Source: Asterella californica
Taxonomy: Eukaryota > Streptophyta > Marchantiopsida > Marchantiales > Aytoniaceae
DNA: 64,000 bases
Reading direction: 5' to 3'
Assembly (NCBI GenBank): GCA_036924285.1
Contig: JAYKYS010000004.1
Location: 29,916,001 to 29,980,000, forward strand
The position numbers and the translations under genes are program-made. Shown here in pieces: positions 35,022 through 44,309 of this stretch. Numbering within the stretch: position 1 is the first letter of the stretch; every line of letters starts with the position of its first letter. Below the pieces are notes generated by a model. It made no database searches and was not told the DNA's origin. It saw nothing but the letters and a program-made list of their open reading frames with translations.

Positions 35022-36959
35022 CTCAAAGAACTGAGTGCAGGTCGAGGCGGAGTTCAGTAAGAGCTCGCAGATCTGAAATCAGAAATCGTCCGCTGGTATC
35101 TTCGGGCGTTGCCGTTCGTGGTTGATTGTTTGGAGCTGTGATCGAGATGTGTGGGCGCCGTGCTACATTGCTGGTCGCAGATCGATTTGCTGTTGTTGGG
35201 GTCGAGTGGAGATTTCTGTCATGCGGAAGCGCTGTAGAAATTTTGCGGAATGTTCTTGAAGTGTGTTGTTGGAGTCGGATTGCGCGTTTGGGCGTAGCAG
35301 CTGAAATACTTGTCAATGTCGGGCCGGAGTGGACTCTTTGGAAGCGCATTGGAGAGACGATTCTAGCGCACTAAGTTTCGTGGAGTTTGGCCAAGGATTG
35401 AAGAAGTTATGGCATGTCGAAGTTCGCTGCCGTGAAACCCGTAAGCATTAAAAGGCTAGTTACGTCAGATTTTGGCTCAATTTCGTGGGGAAACTCGAGT
35501 TTAGTAGTTGTTTTGTGTGTGTGTGCATCCGCGAAGTGTGTGTGGTGCATTTGCGAATCTGTTTTGGTGGTGTTCGGGTTGGATTTGGAGGTTCTTGCTG
35601 TTTTACGTCAGATTTTGGTCACCCGTGTGCACCCGCAAGTTGTTTTCGCTGTTTTGGAGGTTGTTTTGGTGCAATCTTCTGCAATTCGAGCCTCTTCTGG
35701 TGTGTGTGTACCTGTTCTACTCTACTTCATGCGGAGCGGAGCGGGGAGTGTCGAGGTGTGGAGTGCGTGTTAGGAGGCGTTTAGAGGCTTCGAGGCTTCG
35801 AGGCTTCAAGGAGCAGAGGTGCGTGAGTGCGGAGGCGTGAGAGCGGAGTGCGAGAGTGCGGAGGCGGAGCGGAGCCTGAGCCCGAGCCCGCGCCCGCCGC
35901 AAGCCAGCTTGCTGGCGTGCGTGAGAGAGGTATCCAAGCTTCAGGTGTGTGGGAAGGGTAAAACCAGCTGGTCACCCATCCCAACACTATTCCTGGACCT
36001 GGACTCCTGACTCTGTAGTCTTAGCTTTGGCTTTACCACTAGACCAATAGCTCTTGGTGTCCTACAGGGATGCGTGCAAGTACTTATGGACTTGTATAAG
36101 GTAGTAGGAGACCTTCTCGCACGTCCCTAGAGGAGTGGTAGGGCGACCCCACAGTATTAGGGGGAAGCTATAGTTGTGGTAGTGTTTGCCTACACCGTAG
36201 AGGCGCGTATGGAGGCAATTGGTGGCAGTTGTCTTGGGTGAGCTAGTAGAGCTACCACATGGATGTTTTTGGAGCTACTAGAGGTGTGGACATCTAGTTA
36301 GTGACCTCTAGTGTCAGTTACGACTGTTGGTGACCATATATTGTGCATGTGGTCACCGACAAGGAGTCGTCAATCCGGATGGAGCTGGGTTTCTCTTTAT
36401 GTGAATGTTTGAGTGTGGAGGGTTATCGTTTGGACTTCTTGTGATTGGAACCCCTCCATACTCTACTTCCTGTTTGTGCGCCACGTTTGCGTGTGTTGGC
36501 GCTTGATTTCCGGAGTGAGTTCACTCCAGTGTGCTGTCGGTAGTGAGGCTGGAGTTGCGGACCAGTCAGACTACCTTTGTCTCTCTCACGGTGCGGTTGG
36601 AGTGACGACCAACAGACCGTGAGAGGCTGCTTGTGGTGATGGCAGGTACAGGTTACCCTTACCTTGACCGTCCTAGTAGGGGATAGGTGAGCTCAGTAGG
36701 AGCGGGATTAGGCAAGTGGTGGTTACGGTGGTGACGGAGATTGTGACATTCCGGTTGGGGAGTGTGTTAGCGGGATTCTCTCATCACGGAGTTCTCGGGA
36801 GGTTCTGGTGGGGACTTCTCGGACAGTGGATATACACGGAGTGGGGTGAGGTACCGACTACCTACACCATTGCCGTCGGTTGTTCCAAAGGACGAGTCAG
36901 ACGCAGACAGCGCGTTTTCTGGTGGTGAGTCTAGTGTCGCAACACCGTTGTTGTGGGAC
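35022..36959 (+). other. Long 5' leader of the methyltransferase Gypsy
   Basis: About 1.9 kb separates the 5' repeat from the gag ATG. It holds a GC- and CpG-rich stretch at about 35745-35925 with GAGGCTTC tandem units and GGAGCGGAG phrases, an antisense SINE-like block, and G/T-rich sequence. Several long overlapping frames run over 35.4-35.8 kb but have low complexity and no family match. No clear primer-binding site was found directly after 35021. Confidence 0.6.
35936..36065 (-). repeat. SINE-like block with tRNA-like and 5S-like boxes
   Basis: On the minus strand the block reads TTGGTCTAGTGGTAAAGCC, close to a tRNA A box, and about 60 bases further GGGATGGGTGACC, the internal box C of 5S rRNA genes, followed by CTGG as in 5S. 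A good B box is not evident. It may be a tRNA/5S chimeric SINE inserted antisense into the leader. No poly-A tail or target duplication was identified. Confidence 0.5.
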
Positions 36960-39320
36960 ATGGACGAGATCTATGGGGCCACGAAGGGACCTCGCCGTTA
37001 CTCGGGTACAGTTGGTACCATTGAGCTGGATGACTTCATCCAGGAGTTTGACAGTTGGTGCGATCTGCAGCAGATGCGGAACCCACAGCTGTTTACACCC
37101 TTCATGGCGTGGAAGGGTTTGTTCCAGCACTTGGAGGGACCGCCGATGGACGATTATCATGACTTCAGGAGAGATTACAGTGTTGAGATCGAGTTGTGGA
37201 GACAACATTGGTCTCCCAACTACGTTTCTATCACTACTGGTGCAGTTTCGGGAGGCGTAGCACATGCGAGTTCGGGTGTCAGTAGCAGTGGTACAGCCGC
37301 AGGTGGCGGAGTACCTACTACCAACGGTGCGTCCACATGTAGTGGAGCGGGTGGTAGTGTGAGCGGGATACCACCAGGGTTTAACCCTGTGGTTCAGTTC
37401 TTCCAATGTTTGAGGAAGAACTATCAGGGTGTGCGGACCGACAAGTTGAGGAGTCTGCAAGAGTTCCAGCGGAAGACTGGAGAGAGCCTACGCGAGGCGT
37501 TTACTCGCATGAGGCGGTTGATCAGCGTTACCCAAGGGGTGACGGAAGCACAGGCAGTTCAGTTCTGGTGTGGGATACTAGACCGGGAGCTGCGTAGAAG
37601 AGTTAGAGATGCTACTCTTCTTAGAGATGCTACTCTTCTTAGAGATACCGCTCCGACGTTGGCGGTTGTCTTTAGTCTGGCTGAGCGGATTGAGCTCAAC
37701 ATGGTGGAGGAGAGGGTGGTGGTTGCTGGGTTTAGCAAGGAGACACCACATGGAGCGACCACCTCTTCTCGAGGATCACAGGCTACGCAACAGCGTGGTG
37801 GTGGTGGTGGTGGTAAGGATCGTGCAGAGCAGTCACGATCGCAGGGAGGTGTAGAAGGATCTGGTGGGCAGAAGCCCATGCTGTCCTTTGCTAGTCAGCA
37901 GCAAGCGGGTCCTTGCTGGACGTGTGATGGTCCTCATCAGCAGAGGGACTGTCCACAGAGGAGAGGTTATGAGACGTCAGGGACATCAGGGACGTCTCCA
38001 GCAGTACCTAGGCAATGTGAGCATTGCGGACGACCTGGTCACAGTAGTGACCGTTGTTTTGATCTCCATCCCGAGTTGCGGCAAGGGAAGGCTGATCGTG
38101 GACAAGGCGGAGGAGCTCAGGGAGGCCGTGGTGGTCGAGCTGGAGGTAGAGGTCCAGCACCTGGGAGAGGACCGGTCGGTCCACCGCCTGCTACGACGTC
38201 AAAAGCAGATATGGCTGCTCGGATTGAGCAGTTGGAGCAGAGGATAGCTAGTATGGCTATGGCCCAGCGGAGATCAGGTGGAACAGAGGCTTCCACATCT
38301 TATGGAGGAGAAGGAGGTGACTTCGACTTCATGGCTGGTGTGACGCAGATTGAGGCATCTGCGGCAGTGACTAGAGGTGCAGTACGTGCCTCTGAGCCAC
38401 GAGGTGCGTCAGTGGAGTTGGATCCACAACGCGGGGAGGCTGGTAGACAAGCCAGGCTTCCCCAGTCGTTCACGTTATCGGAGGCGTTGAGGACCACATC
38501 TATGGTTCCTAAACGACCTACCGATGGTGCAGTAAAGTTGGAGGCATCGACATCCAAGAGTGGGTGTGATGTGAGTCCACCTTCGACGTCTGTGGATGCG
38601 ACGTCGAACCCGATGTTGGGGACGGCTACAGCAGTTTTGCGAACCTCACTATTCTCAGCCACGGATATGAGAGCATTGGGAGTCAACTTGGCTCCAGTGT
38701 TCCAGTTGGCGGCCACGCTCAGTGAGAGCGAGGATGTAGTTACCTCTAGTGCTGAAGTAGTTCAGCGAGAGGCGGTAGACGTGTCCATGGAGTCGAGGAT
38801 CAGGACAGCTACCAGTGGTACTTGGCAAGCGGCGGCTGCTAGGTTAGATGAGTTACCAGCTAGGCCGGCGATTGACCGTGCTGGTTTGGCACCAAGTGTG
38901 GTGTTGTTGGACAACAGAAGTGGTATCTTCTGTTTGGTGGCACCTTCAGGGAAAGTGTATCGACCTCAGAAGGTCTTGTTAGACTCTGGAGCCCAACCGT
39001 TGATGTTGGGAAAGGCGGCGTGTATTGGTTTGGGTCTGAAGAAGTCCGAGATAGAGAGATGTCCATTCCAGTTGCAGACATCTCTAGGGGGATCAGGAGG
39101 TACGGCTCTACACATGACACGTGAGATGTTGACGGTGAGAGTTCGGCCAGATCACCCCACGGATGGCTCTATGATGAAGGCCAAGGCCATTGTTACAGCC
39201 GCAGAGTCTTATGATGTATTGGTGGGAGGTGCTGTGTTGTACCCTATGGGGTTCGTGATTGACTATGGGCAGAGACAGCATCTTACAGACCAGGTTGGCA
39301 GTCCGGTGAGGGACGAGTGA
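36960..39320 (+). CDS. Gag-protease polyprotein of the methyltransferase Gypsy
   Basis: The frame is open from upstream of 36846; the first ATG is 36960 (786 codons). Domains in order: N-terminal gag, a Gly/Ser/Thr-rich stretch, the capsid-like region with LRSLQEFQRKTGESLREAF, a Gly-rich stretch, a first knuckle CWTCDGPHQQRDC, a second knuckle CEHCGRPGHSSDRC, a coiled segment RIEQLEQRIASMAMAQRR, and a retropepsin-like protease with LLDSGAQPLMLG (Asp encoded at 38982). An 18-bp in-frame duplication (37608-37643) doubles DATLLR; the copy at 1-3 kb has a single unit. The terminal TGA (39318-39320) is conserved in both copies, so release here is normal. The methyltransferase follows in the frame shifted by -1. 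Confidence 0.9.
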   Translation: MDEIYGATKGPRRYSGTVGTIELDDFIQEFDSWCDLQQMRNPQLFTPFMAWKGLFQHLEGPPMDDYHDFRRDYSVEIELWRQHWSPNYVSITTGAVSGGVAHASSGVSSSGTAAGGGVPTTNGASTCSGAGGSVSGIPPGFNPVVQFFQCLRKNYQGVRTDKLRSLQEFQRKTGESLREAFTRMRRLISVTQGVTEAQAVQFWCGILDRELRRRVRDATLLRDATLLRDTAPTLAVVFSLAERIELNMVEERVVVAGFSKETPHGATTSSRGSQATQQRGGGGGGKDRAEQSRSQGGVEGSGGQKPMLSFASQQQAGPCWTCDGPHQQRDCPQRRGYETSGTSGTSPAVPRQCEHCGRPGHSSDRCFDLHPELRQGKADRGQGGGAQGGRGGRAGGRGPAPGRGPVGPPPATTSKADMAARIEQLEQRIASMAMAQRRSGGTEASTSYGGEGGDFDFMAGVTQIEASAAVTRGAVRASEPRGASVELDPQRGEAGRQARLPQSFTLSEALRTTSMVPKRPTDGAVKLEASTSKSGCDVSPPSTSVDATSNPMLGTATAVLRTSLFSATDMRALGVNLAPVFQLAATLSESEDVVTSSAEVVQREAVDVSMESRIRTATSGTWQAAAARLDELPARPAIDRAGLAPSVVLLDNRSGIFCLVAPSGKVYRPQKVLLDSGAQPLMLGKAACIGLGLKKSEIERCPFQLQTSLGGSGGTALHMTREMLTVRVRPDHPTDGSMMKAKAIVTAAESYDVLVGGAVLYPMGFVIDYGQRQHLTDQVGSPVRDE

Positions 39321-39379
39321 GTCGCTTACCAGTGCGGTTCAGTGCTAGAGTTGGGACGACGGAGCCTACACCAGGAACG

Positions 39380-40903
39380 ATGGCATCCGTTGCAGGGTTC
39401 AGTTCGATCATCACTTGGCCGGACGAGTTGTTGGAGGGTAATGCTCATGCGGAGGATACTCCGATCTATGAGGAGGTGGAGAACATGCCTAGCATGTCTA
39501 CGTTAGTACCATCTGCATTGGATGTTCCACTCTGGAGTTCGAGTGGAGAGTTGCAGCAGTATGCTGATCAGTTGGTGCAGCAGGCTTGGAGTGAAGCTTT
39601 TGTACCACCAGTAGAGGAACAAAGGGTTGTTCCTGCTACTGGTCCTATGACCTTATCACCGTTGGATACGACTCCCATTGTGTGGCAGTATCCAGAGGAA
39701 GGTGTATGTGTGCTGGAGCTGTTTGGAGGGATCAGCACAGGTTTGGCTGCGGTATTGCAGGCAGGTATACAAGTACAGCGATACTTGTATGTGGAGAGAG
39801 ATGAGATTGCGAGACGCATCTCATTGCGACATGTGGCACGTTTGGTGCAGAGATATTCTGAGTTGTTGCCCATATCAGCTGTTAGAGGATACCAGCAAGC
39901 ATTACCGTCGGATATTTCGCTGCTGGGGGCGCAGGATCTCACGTTTGTGGGCACCATTCACTTGGTGATAGCCGGATGGCCATGTCAAGGTCACACGCGT
40001 GCAGGGAGAGGTCAGGGTTTACATGACCCGCGATCTAGGATGTTCTGGGAGATGTTACGGATCCTACGACATCTCCAGATGCATCAGGTGGATTCTCCAG
40101 CGTACATCTTGGAGAACGTTCCTTTGTTGGGTGATGCTCGTACACAGATGATGGCGAGTGTGCACCAAGTGCGGTCTTGGGTTGGACCAGCAGTGTTGTT
40201 GGATGCAGCGAGAGTGGGATCTCGTGCACATCGTCCACGGTTGTGGTGGACGAACTTGTTACCGAGAGAGGTGCTTAAGCGCGCACACGATGGAGTGAGA
40301 CGACCAGCGCACCTCACGGTTGATAGCATCTTGGATGCAGGACGACGATCTCAAGTAGTGAGAGTCGTCGATAGGTCACCCATGGCAGTGGTGAACCTAG
40401 TGGGACGACCTATGGTAGCATTACCCACATTGGTAAGCTTTCCAGCGTCACATGCTTACAGAGATGGAGGACCTAGGCTTGTGTGGGATGCTCAATTACG
40501 GCAATTGGTGGAGCCCAATGCCGATGAGAGAGAGCGAGCGATGGGTTTCACTACGGGTACGACGGCAGTAGCTTCGGTGTCGGAGGCTTCACGTCGTCAA
40601 GTATTGGATCAAGCAATGGACTTGAATTGCTTGACATGGATTGTTAGCCTTGGATTGGCTGAGCAGCGTCGGATGCGATCGACGGGTGTTACTGCTCGAG
40701 CACTCTTGAGCTCTTTGCCTACCGGATCGATGGAGGCAAAGGCTGGGGGCGAGGCAAGTGGAGTTCGTCATCCTTGGACAACATGGGATGTCATAGGAGA
40801 GAGTGTGGAGCTTGCAGCTAGAACTGCAGAAGTTTTACGCACAGTAGCGGTGGAGGTTGTTGGTGGTGAGCAGAAGGAAACTGCTCCAGAGGCTGCAAGA
40901 TAG
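39380..40903 (+). CDS. Cytosine-C5 DNA methyltransferase, DNMT3-like, retrotransposon-borne
   Basis: The enzyme would transfer a methyl group from S-adenosylmethionine to cytosine in DNA. Numbered from the ATG at 39380 (507 codons): motif I ELFGGISTG at 113-121 for cofactor binding; a YVERDE segment after it; motif IV GWPCQGH with catalytic Cys at 202; motif VI ENV at 245-247; an RAHRPRLWW segment at 282-289, like the motif VIII region; and a C-terminal segment with ERERAMGF near 383-390 followed by a helical tail. The motif order and the wording of I, IV, VIII and the tail resemble DNMT3 more than DNMT1 or bacterial enzymes. No PWWP, ADD or UBA domain is visible; the first 100 residues have no known fold to me. 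The open frame begins at 39317, before the gag stop, so -1 frameshifting is an alternative to reinitiation at 39380. TAG TAG ends it. All catalytic motifs are intact. Confidence 0.92.
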   Translation: MASVAGFSSIITWPDELLEGNAHAEDTPIYEEVENMPSMSTLVPSALDVPLWSSSGELQQYADQLVQQAWSEAFVPPVEEQRVVPATGPMTLSPLDTTPIVWQYPEEGVCVLELFGGISTGLAAVLQAGIQVQRYLYVERDEIARRISLRHVARLVQRYSELLPISAVRGYQQALPSDISLLGAQDLTFVGTIHLVIAGWPCQGHTRAGRGQGLHDPRSRMFWEMLRILRHLQMHQVDSPAYILENVPLLGDARTQMMASVHQVRSWVGPAVLLDAARVGSRAHRPRLWWTNLLPREVLKRAHDGVRRPAHLTVDSILDAGRRSQVVRVVDRSPMAVVNLVGRPMVALPTLVSFPASHAYRDGGPRLVWDAQLRQLVEPNADERERAMGFTTGTTAVASVSEASRRQVLDQAMDLNCLTWIVSLGLAEQRRMRSTGVTARALLSSLPTGSMEAKAGGEASGVRHPWTTWDVIGESVELAARTAEVLRTVAVEVVGGEQKETAPEAAR

Positions 40904-40906
40904 TAG
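40901..40906 (+). other. Tandem TAG TAG stop between methyltransferase and pol
   Basis: The methyltransferase frame ends in two consecutive TAG codons. The same frame then stays open through a Ser/Thr-rich stretch to the pol ATG at 40934. Pol could be reached by readthrough or by a new start; a double stop argues against simple suppression. Confidence 0.8.
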
Positions 40907-40933
40907 TCAACGACTTCGTCTTCTACCTCTAGC

Positions 40934-43900
40934 ATGGTGACAGAGGATACTTGGGAGCCGGAGATCGGACCCAAGCTTATAGGAGAGGAGAGACGAAGAG
41001 TCCAAAGATTCCTGAAGAGCTACAGGAATTGTTTTGCCTTCAGTATGAAGGATTTGGGTACCTTGAAGGGACCTGGTATACGGATCGACTTGGCTAATGA
41101 CACGTCAATCTTTCGACGTCCTTACAGGTACAGTGACATGGAGAGAGCCTTGATCGAGAGTCGGACTCAAGACTTGTTGGAGGCTGGGTTGGTGGAGATG
41201 TCGCATGGAGAGTATGCATCTGCCACAGTTATGCCAGCCAAGAAGGATATGTATGGCAACTACACGGATAGGCGGATGTGTGGAGACTACCGTCCTATCA
41301 ATCGGCAGACGAAGTCCGATAAGTATGCCATGCCGACACCTGAGGAGATCTTTGATGCAGTGGAGCATGTGAAGGTCTTCAGTACTTTGGATCTTCGAGC
41401 AGGGTATCATCAGTTGCCAGTGAGAGAAGAAGATAAGTCCAAGACAGCATTTTGGAGAATTGACTCTCACGGCAAGGATTGTTTGTATCAGTGGCGGTTC
41501 TTACCATTTGGGTTGAAGAACGCCCCTGCTGAGTTCCAAAGGGTGATGGACAGAATCCTAGCAGGATTGGATTTTGTCATATGTTATATTGACGACATCT
41601 TAGTCTATAGTGCTACAGTGGAGGAGCACGAGAGACACTTACGAGATGTGTTTGAGCGGTTGAGAGCTCATGGGTTGAAGTTACACCCTGGGAAGTGTAA
41701 GTTCTTCCAGGAGTTGGTAGAGTATCTGGGCCACATCATCTATCCAGGTGGATAGGGTGTTCAACAGACGAAGGTTGAGACTATTGCACGTATCCCACGC
41801 CTCACAGATGTGAGTCGAGTTCGAACATTTGTTGGTTTGACGAACTTCTATCGTCGATACGTGAAAGGGTTTAGTGCAATTGCGAAGCCGTTGACCAAGC
41901 TGATGAAGGTGGATCAAAAGTGGCAGTGGGGAGATGAGCAGGAGCGAGCTTTCATAGAGCTCAAGGATAGGTTGACATCTGCTCCCATCTTGAGGAGACC
42001 CGTTAGGGGGCGTCCTTTCCAACTGCACACCGATTGGAGTATGTTGGGACTTGGAGCAGTGCTGACTCAGCATGATGATGAGAAAAAGGAGTTCGTGGTG
42101 GCGTATGTCAGTCGCTCCAACAATTCAGCGGAGGCGAGGTATAGTTCGTATGAGGGAGAGTGTTTGGCGGCAGTATGGGCTGTTGCACACTTTCGATGTT
42201 ATCTGTTTGGGAACCCTTTTACTCTCATCACTGATCACCAACCGCTCAAGTGGTTGATGGAGTCCGACAAGCTTACAGGGAAGCTTGCACGATGGGCTCT
42301 GATCTTACAGGAGTATGACTTCCAGGTAGTACATAGACCTGGAGTTGCAAACCTAGATGCCGACGGGTTGAGTCGCAACCCGTGCACGAGTCAGCAGGAT
42401 CAGACTGGGGCTCGCTGGCATGACGAGGTTGATGAGGAGATAGTGCCAGGGTGGCATGCATCTGCCTTTCTTTGTGTGTTGGCCATGAACTCTAGTATGG
42501 AGGGCCAAGTCGTATCTTTCTCTGGTCAGAGAGTAGATGATGAGTCTCCAGATCCTGAGGGTGGAGATGGTGTTTCAGACCAGCGAGATATCCATGATGA
42601 TGTGACCGTGATGGAGTATCTACGTACTGGTGTGGTAGTAGGCACAGTAAGTGCCAAGGAGCGAGATCGTGTCCTTCAACGAGCGAAGAGATTTCGACGA
42701 GAAGGACGACATGTACTTCGAGTGTGGGGTGATGGGAGGGTACGGATAGTGCCACATCCATCCCAGAGGGCACAGTTAGTACGACATGCCCATGAGGAGT
42801 TGGGACATTTTGGAGTGAAGCGTACGCATAGCTTACTCCAAGGACAGTATTGGTGGCGTGGTATGCACATCGATGTGCAACAGTTTGTCGCACGATGTGT
42901 GGTTTGTGATCGAGTACGAGCATCGTTTAATGCTCCTACTCCACAGTTACACCCCTTACCGATTATGGGGTTGGGTTACCGTTGGAGTTTGGATTTTGCG
43001 GGACCCTTACCGTTGACCGTACGTCACCACCGGTATGTGTTGGTGATGGTGGAGCACTTCTCCAAGTGGATTGAGTTGGTGGCATTACCAGACAAGACGA
43101 GTGAAGGGACGGCGTACGCGTTCTTAGATCGAGTGCTGAGTCGTTTCGGAGCACCAGCTGAAGTGCTGATAGACCAAGGTACAGAGTTCCTTGGTGAGTT
43201 TCAGGCCTTGTGTGATCAGGCGCTGATTTATCATCGGACTACATCTCGAGATCATCCTGAGGCGGATGGTTTGGCGGAGAGGGTAGTTCAGACGGTGAAG
43301 AGAGGATTGCGCAAGTATGGCTTGCAGAAGGGCCACTTGGGAGACTGGGATGTGCAGTTACCATGGTTGGCTATGGGCTACCGTTTTAGCCGACAAGCGT
43401 CTTTGGCTTCCTTCTCACCGTATTTCTTATTGTATGGCCGAGATCCAGATCTACCTTCGGCCATTCGTCGTGATTCTGCTGAGGTGCTGGACCTTGATGA
43501 CCCGGATATGTGGGTGAGAGCATGTTCTCAACGAGCAGAGACATTTCGGAGAGTTATGCCTATGGCTTTTGAGAACCTAGCGATTGCCCAGCATAGAGAC
43601 ACGTTGTGATATGCAACTATCCGAGGAGGAGGTTATCGACCATCGATTCGCAGGTTTCATCCTGGCGATTATATCTATCTGCAGCAGACTGCACCGACGA
43701 CGTTGGATGTGACCGCAGGACGCACTATTTTACGAGTGCGTGAGGTGTTATCTTCTGGAGTACTCATGTTAGAGGGCCGTGATGGTGTTGTTTGGAAGGA
43801 CCATGTGCGTAATTGCGCGCCATGTCATCTTCCCAACATCGATGGTACCGTTGACCCAAGCTTGGCAGTTGTACGAGCAGGCTTGAGGTGTATATTGTGT

Positions 43901-44028
43901 GGGTCTGCTGGTGGAGCAGCCCGTATGTGGTGTGTGATGGTTGTTCGAGAGGTTGGCACATGTCATGTTTGACTCCACCTCTCAGTGTAGTTCCTACTGG
44001 ACGGTGGGTTTGTCCTCGATGTATATAG
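40934..44028 (+). pseudogene. Gypsy pol: RT, RNase H, integrase and PHD-like tail, with two stops and a frame change
   Basis: The RT is read at 40934-41752 with KDMYGNYTDRRMCGDYRPIN, ILAGLDFVICYIDDILVYS (YIDD encoded at 41585-41596) and FFQELVEYLGHI. A TAG at 41753-41755 interrupts; the frame continues with VRTFVGLTNFYRRYVKGFS. RNase H has LHTDWSMLG, YSSYEGECLA and LITDHQPLKWL. Integrase has an H-H-C-C zinc region (ELGHFGVKRTH, CVVC), then catalytic Asp at 42992, Asp at 43172 and Glu at 43277 (34 residues between the last two, where 35 is usual). A TGA at 43607-43609 interrupts again before RGGGYRPSIRRFHPGDYIYL. The two stops fit CAG-to-TAG and CGA-to-TGA changes. A single-base change inside the C-terminal finger follows. 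This copy cannot make full pol without suppression. Confidence 0.9.
43889..44022 (+). pseudogene. PHD-finger-like C4HC3 module at the pol C-terminus, frame-broken
   Basis: The integrase frame reads LRCILCGSAGGAA from 43883, giving the first Cys pair (43889, 43898). From 43921, in the frame shifted by one base, the strand reads YVVCDGCSRGWHMSC, LTPPLSVVPTGRWVCPRC and stops with TAG at 44026-44028. Together this gives C-x2-C, about 10-11 residues, C-x2-C-x4-H-x2-C, 14 residues, C-x2-C, the PHD layout, including the CDGC-x-GWH and PPL...W-CP signatures. PHD fingers usually read histone H3 tails. Here it sits where chromoviruses carry a chromodomain, so a role in choosing integration sites is an inference. 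Confidence 0.85.
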
Positions 44029-44187
44029 CGGAGATAGTCGATTAGATCTTTGCGTGGTATGGATTGCAGACAGGCGACTAACGATGGGGCAATGTACCAC
44101 CCGGCCTCCTGATCCTTGCACCCATGAAGGTGTGTATCACGTAGTTGGGATATGGAGCTATCTGGAGTTAGAGGAACCTAACCGTCA

Positions 44188-44200
44188 GTTAGGGGGGCGA
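44188..44200 (+). other. Polypurine tract of the methyltransferase Gypsy
   Basis: AGTTAGGGGGGCGA precedes the first 106-bp repeat unit (44202), as expected for the plus-strand primer next to a 3' LTR. Confidence 0.7.
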
Positions 44201-44201
44201 T

Positions 44202-44307
44202 TGTGGTACACTTGTGTATGTGTATGACATCGTCCATGTATTATGTGTATGTGTGGTGTACCTCTGACAGCGATGTATGTTGTGTAGCGATGTGTATGCG
44301 CACGACA
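44202..44307 (+). repeat. Terminal piece A, copy 1 (106 bp)
   Basis: It begins TGTGGTACAC after the polypurine tract and ends GCACGACA. It differs by one base from 44605-44710. Two bases (GC) separate it from repeat X. No copy is found at the element's 5' end. Confidence 0.92.
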
Positions 44308-44309
44308 GC

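Noticed and set aside
35404..35840. Overlapping plus-strand ORFs of 99-119 codons in the Gypsy leader as genes
   Set aside because: Three frames are open at once because the sequence is G/T-rich; composition is low-complexity (Val/Phe/Cys/Leu) and no domain is seen.
35936..36065. Functional tRNA or 5S rRNA gene
   Set aside because: Only A-box-like and box C-like pieces are present, without a foldable tRNA or a complete 5S sequence.
39380..40903. Methyltransferase as a host gene or bacterial restriction-modification enzyme
   Set aside because: It lies between gag-protease and RT on the same strand, the same junction with gag recurs in the copy at 1-3 kb, and the motif wording is DNMT3-like. 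A transposon-borne gene is the better reading.
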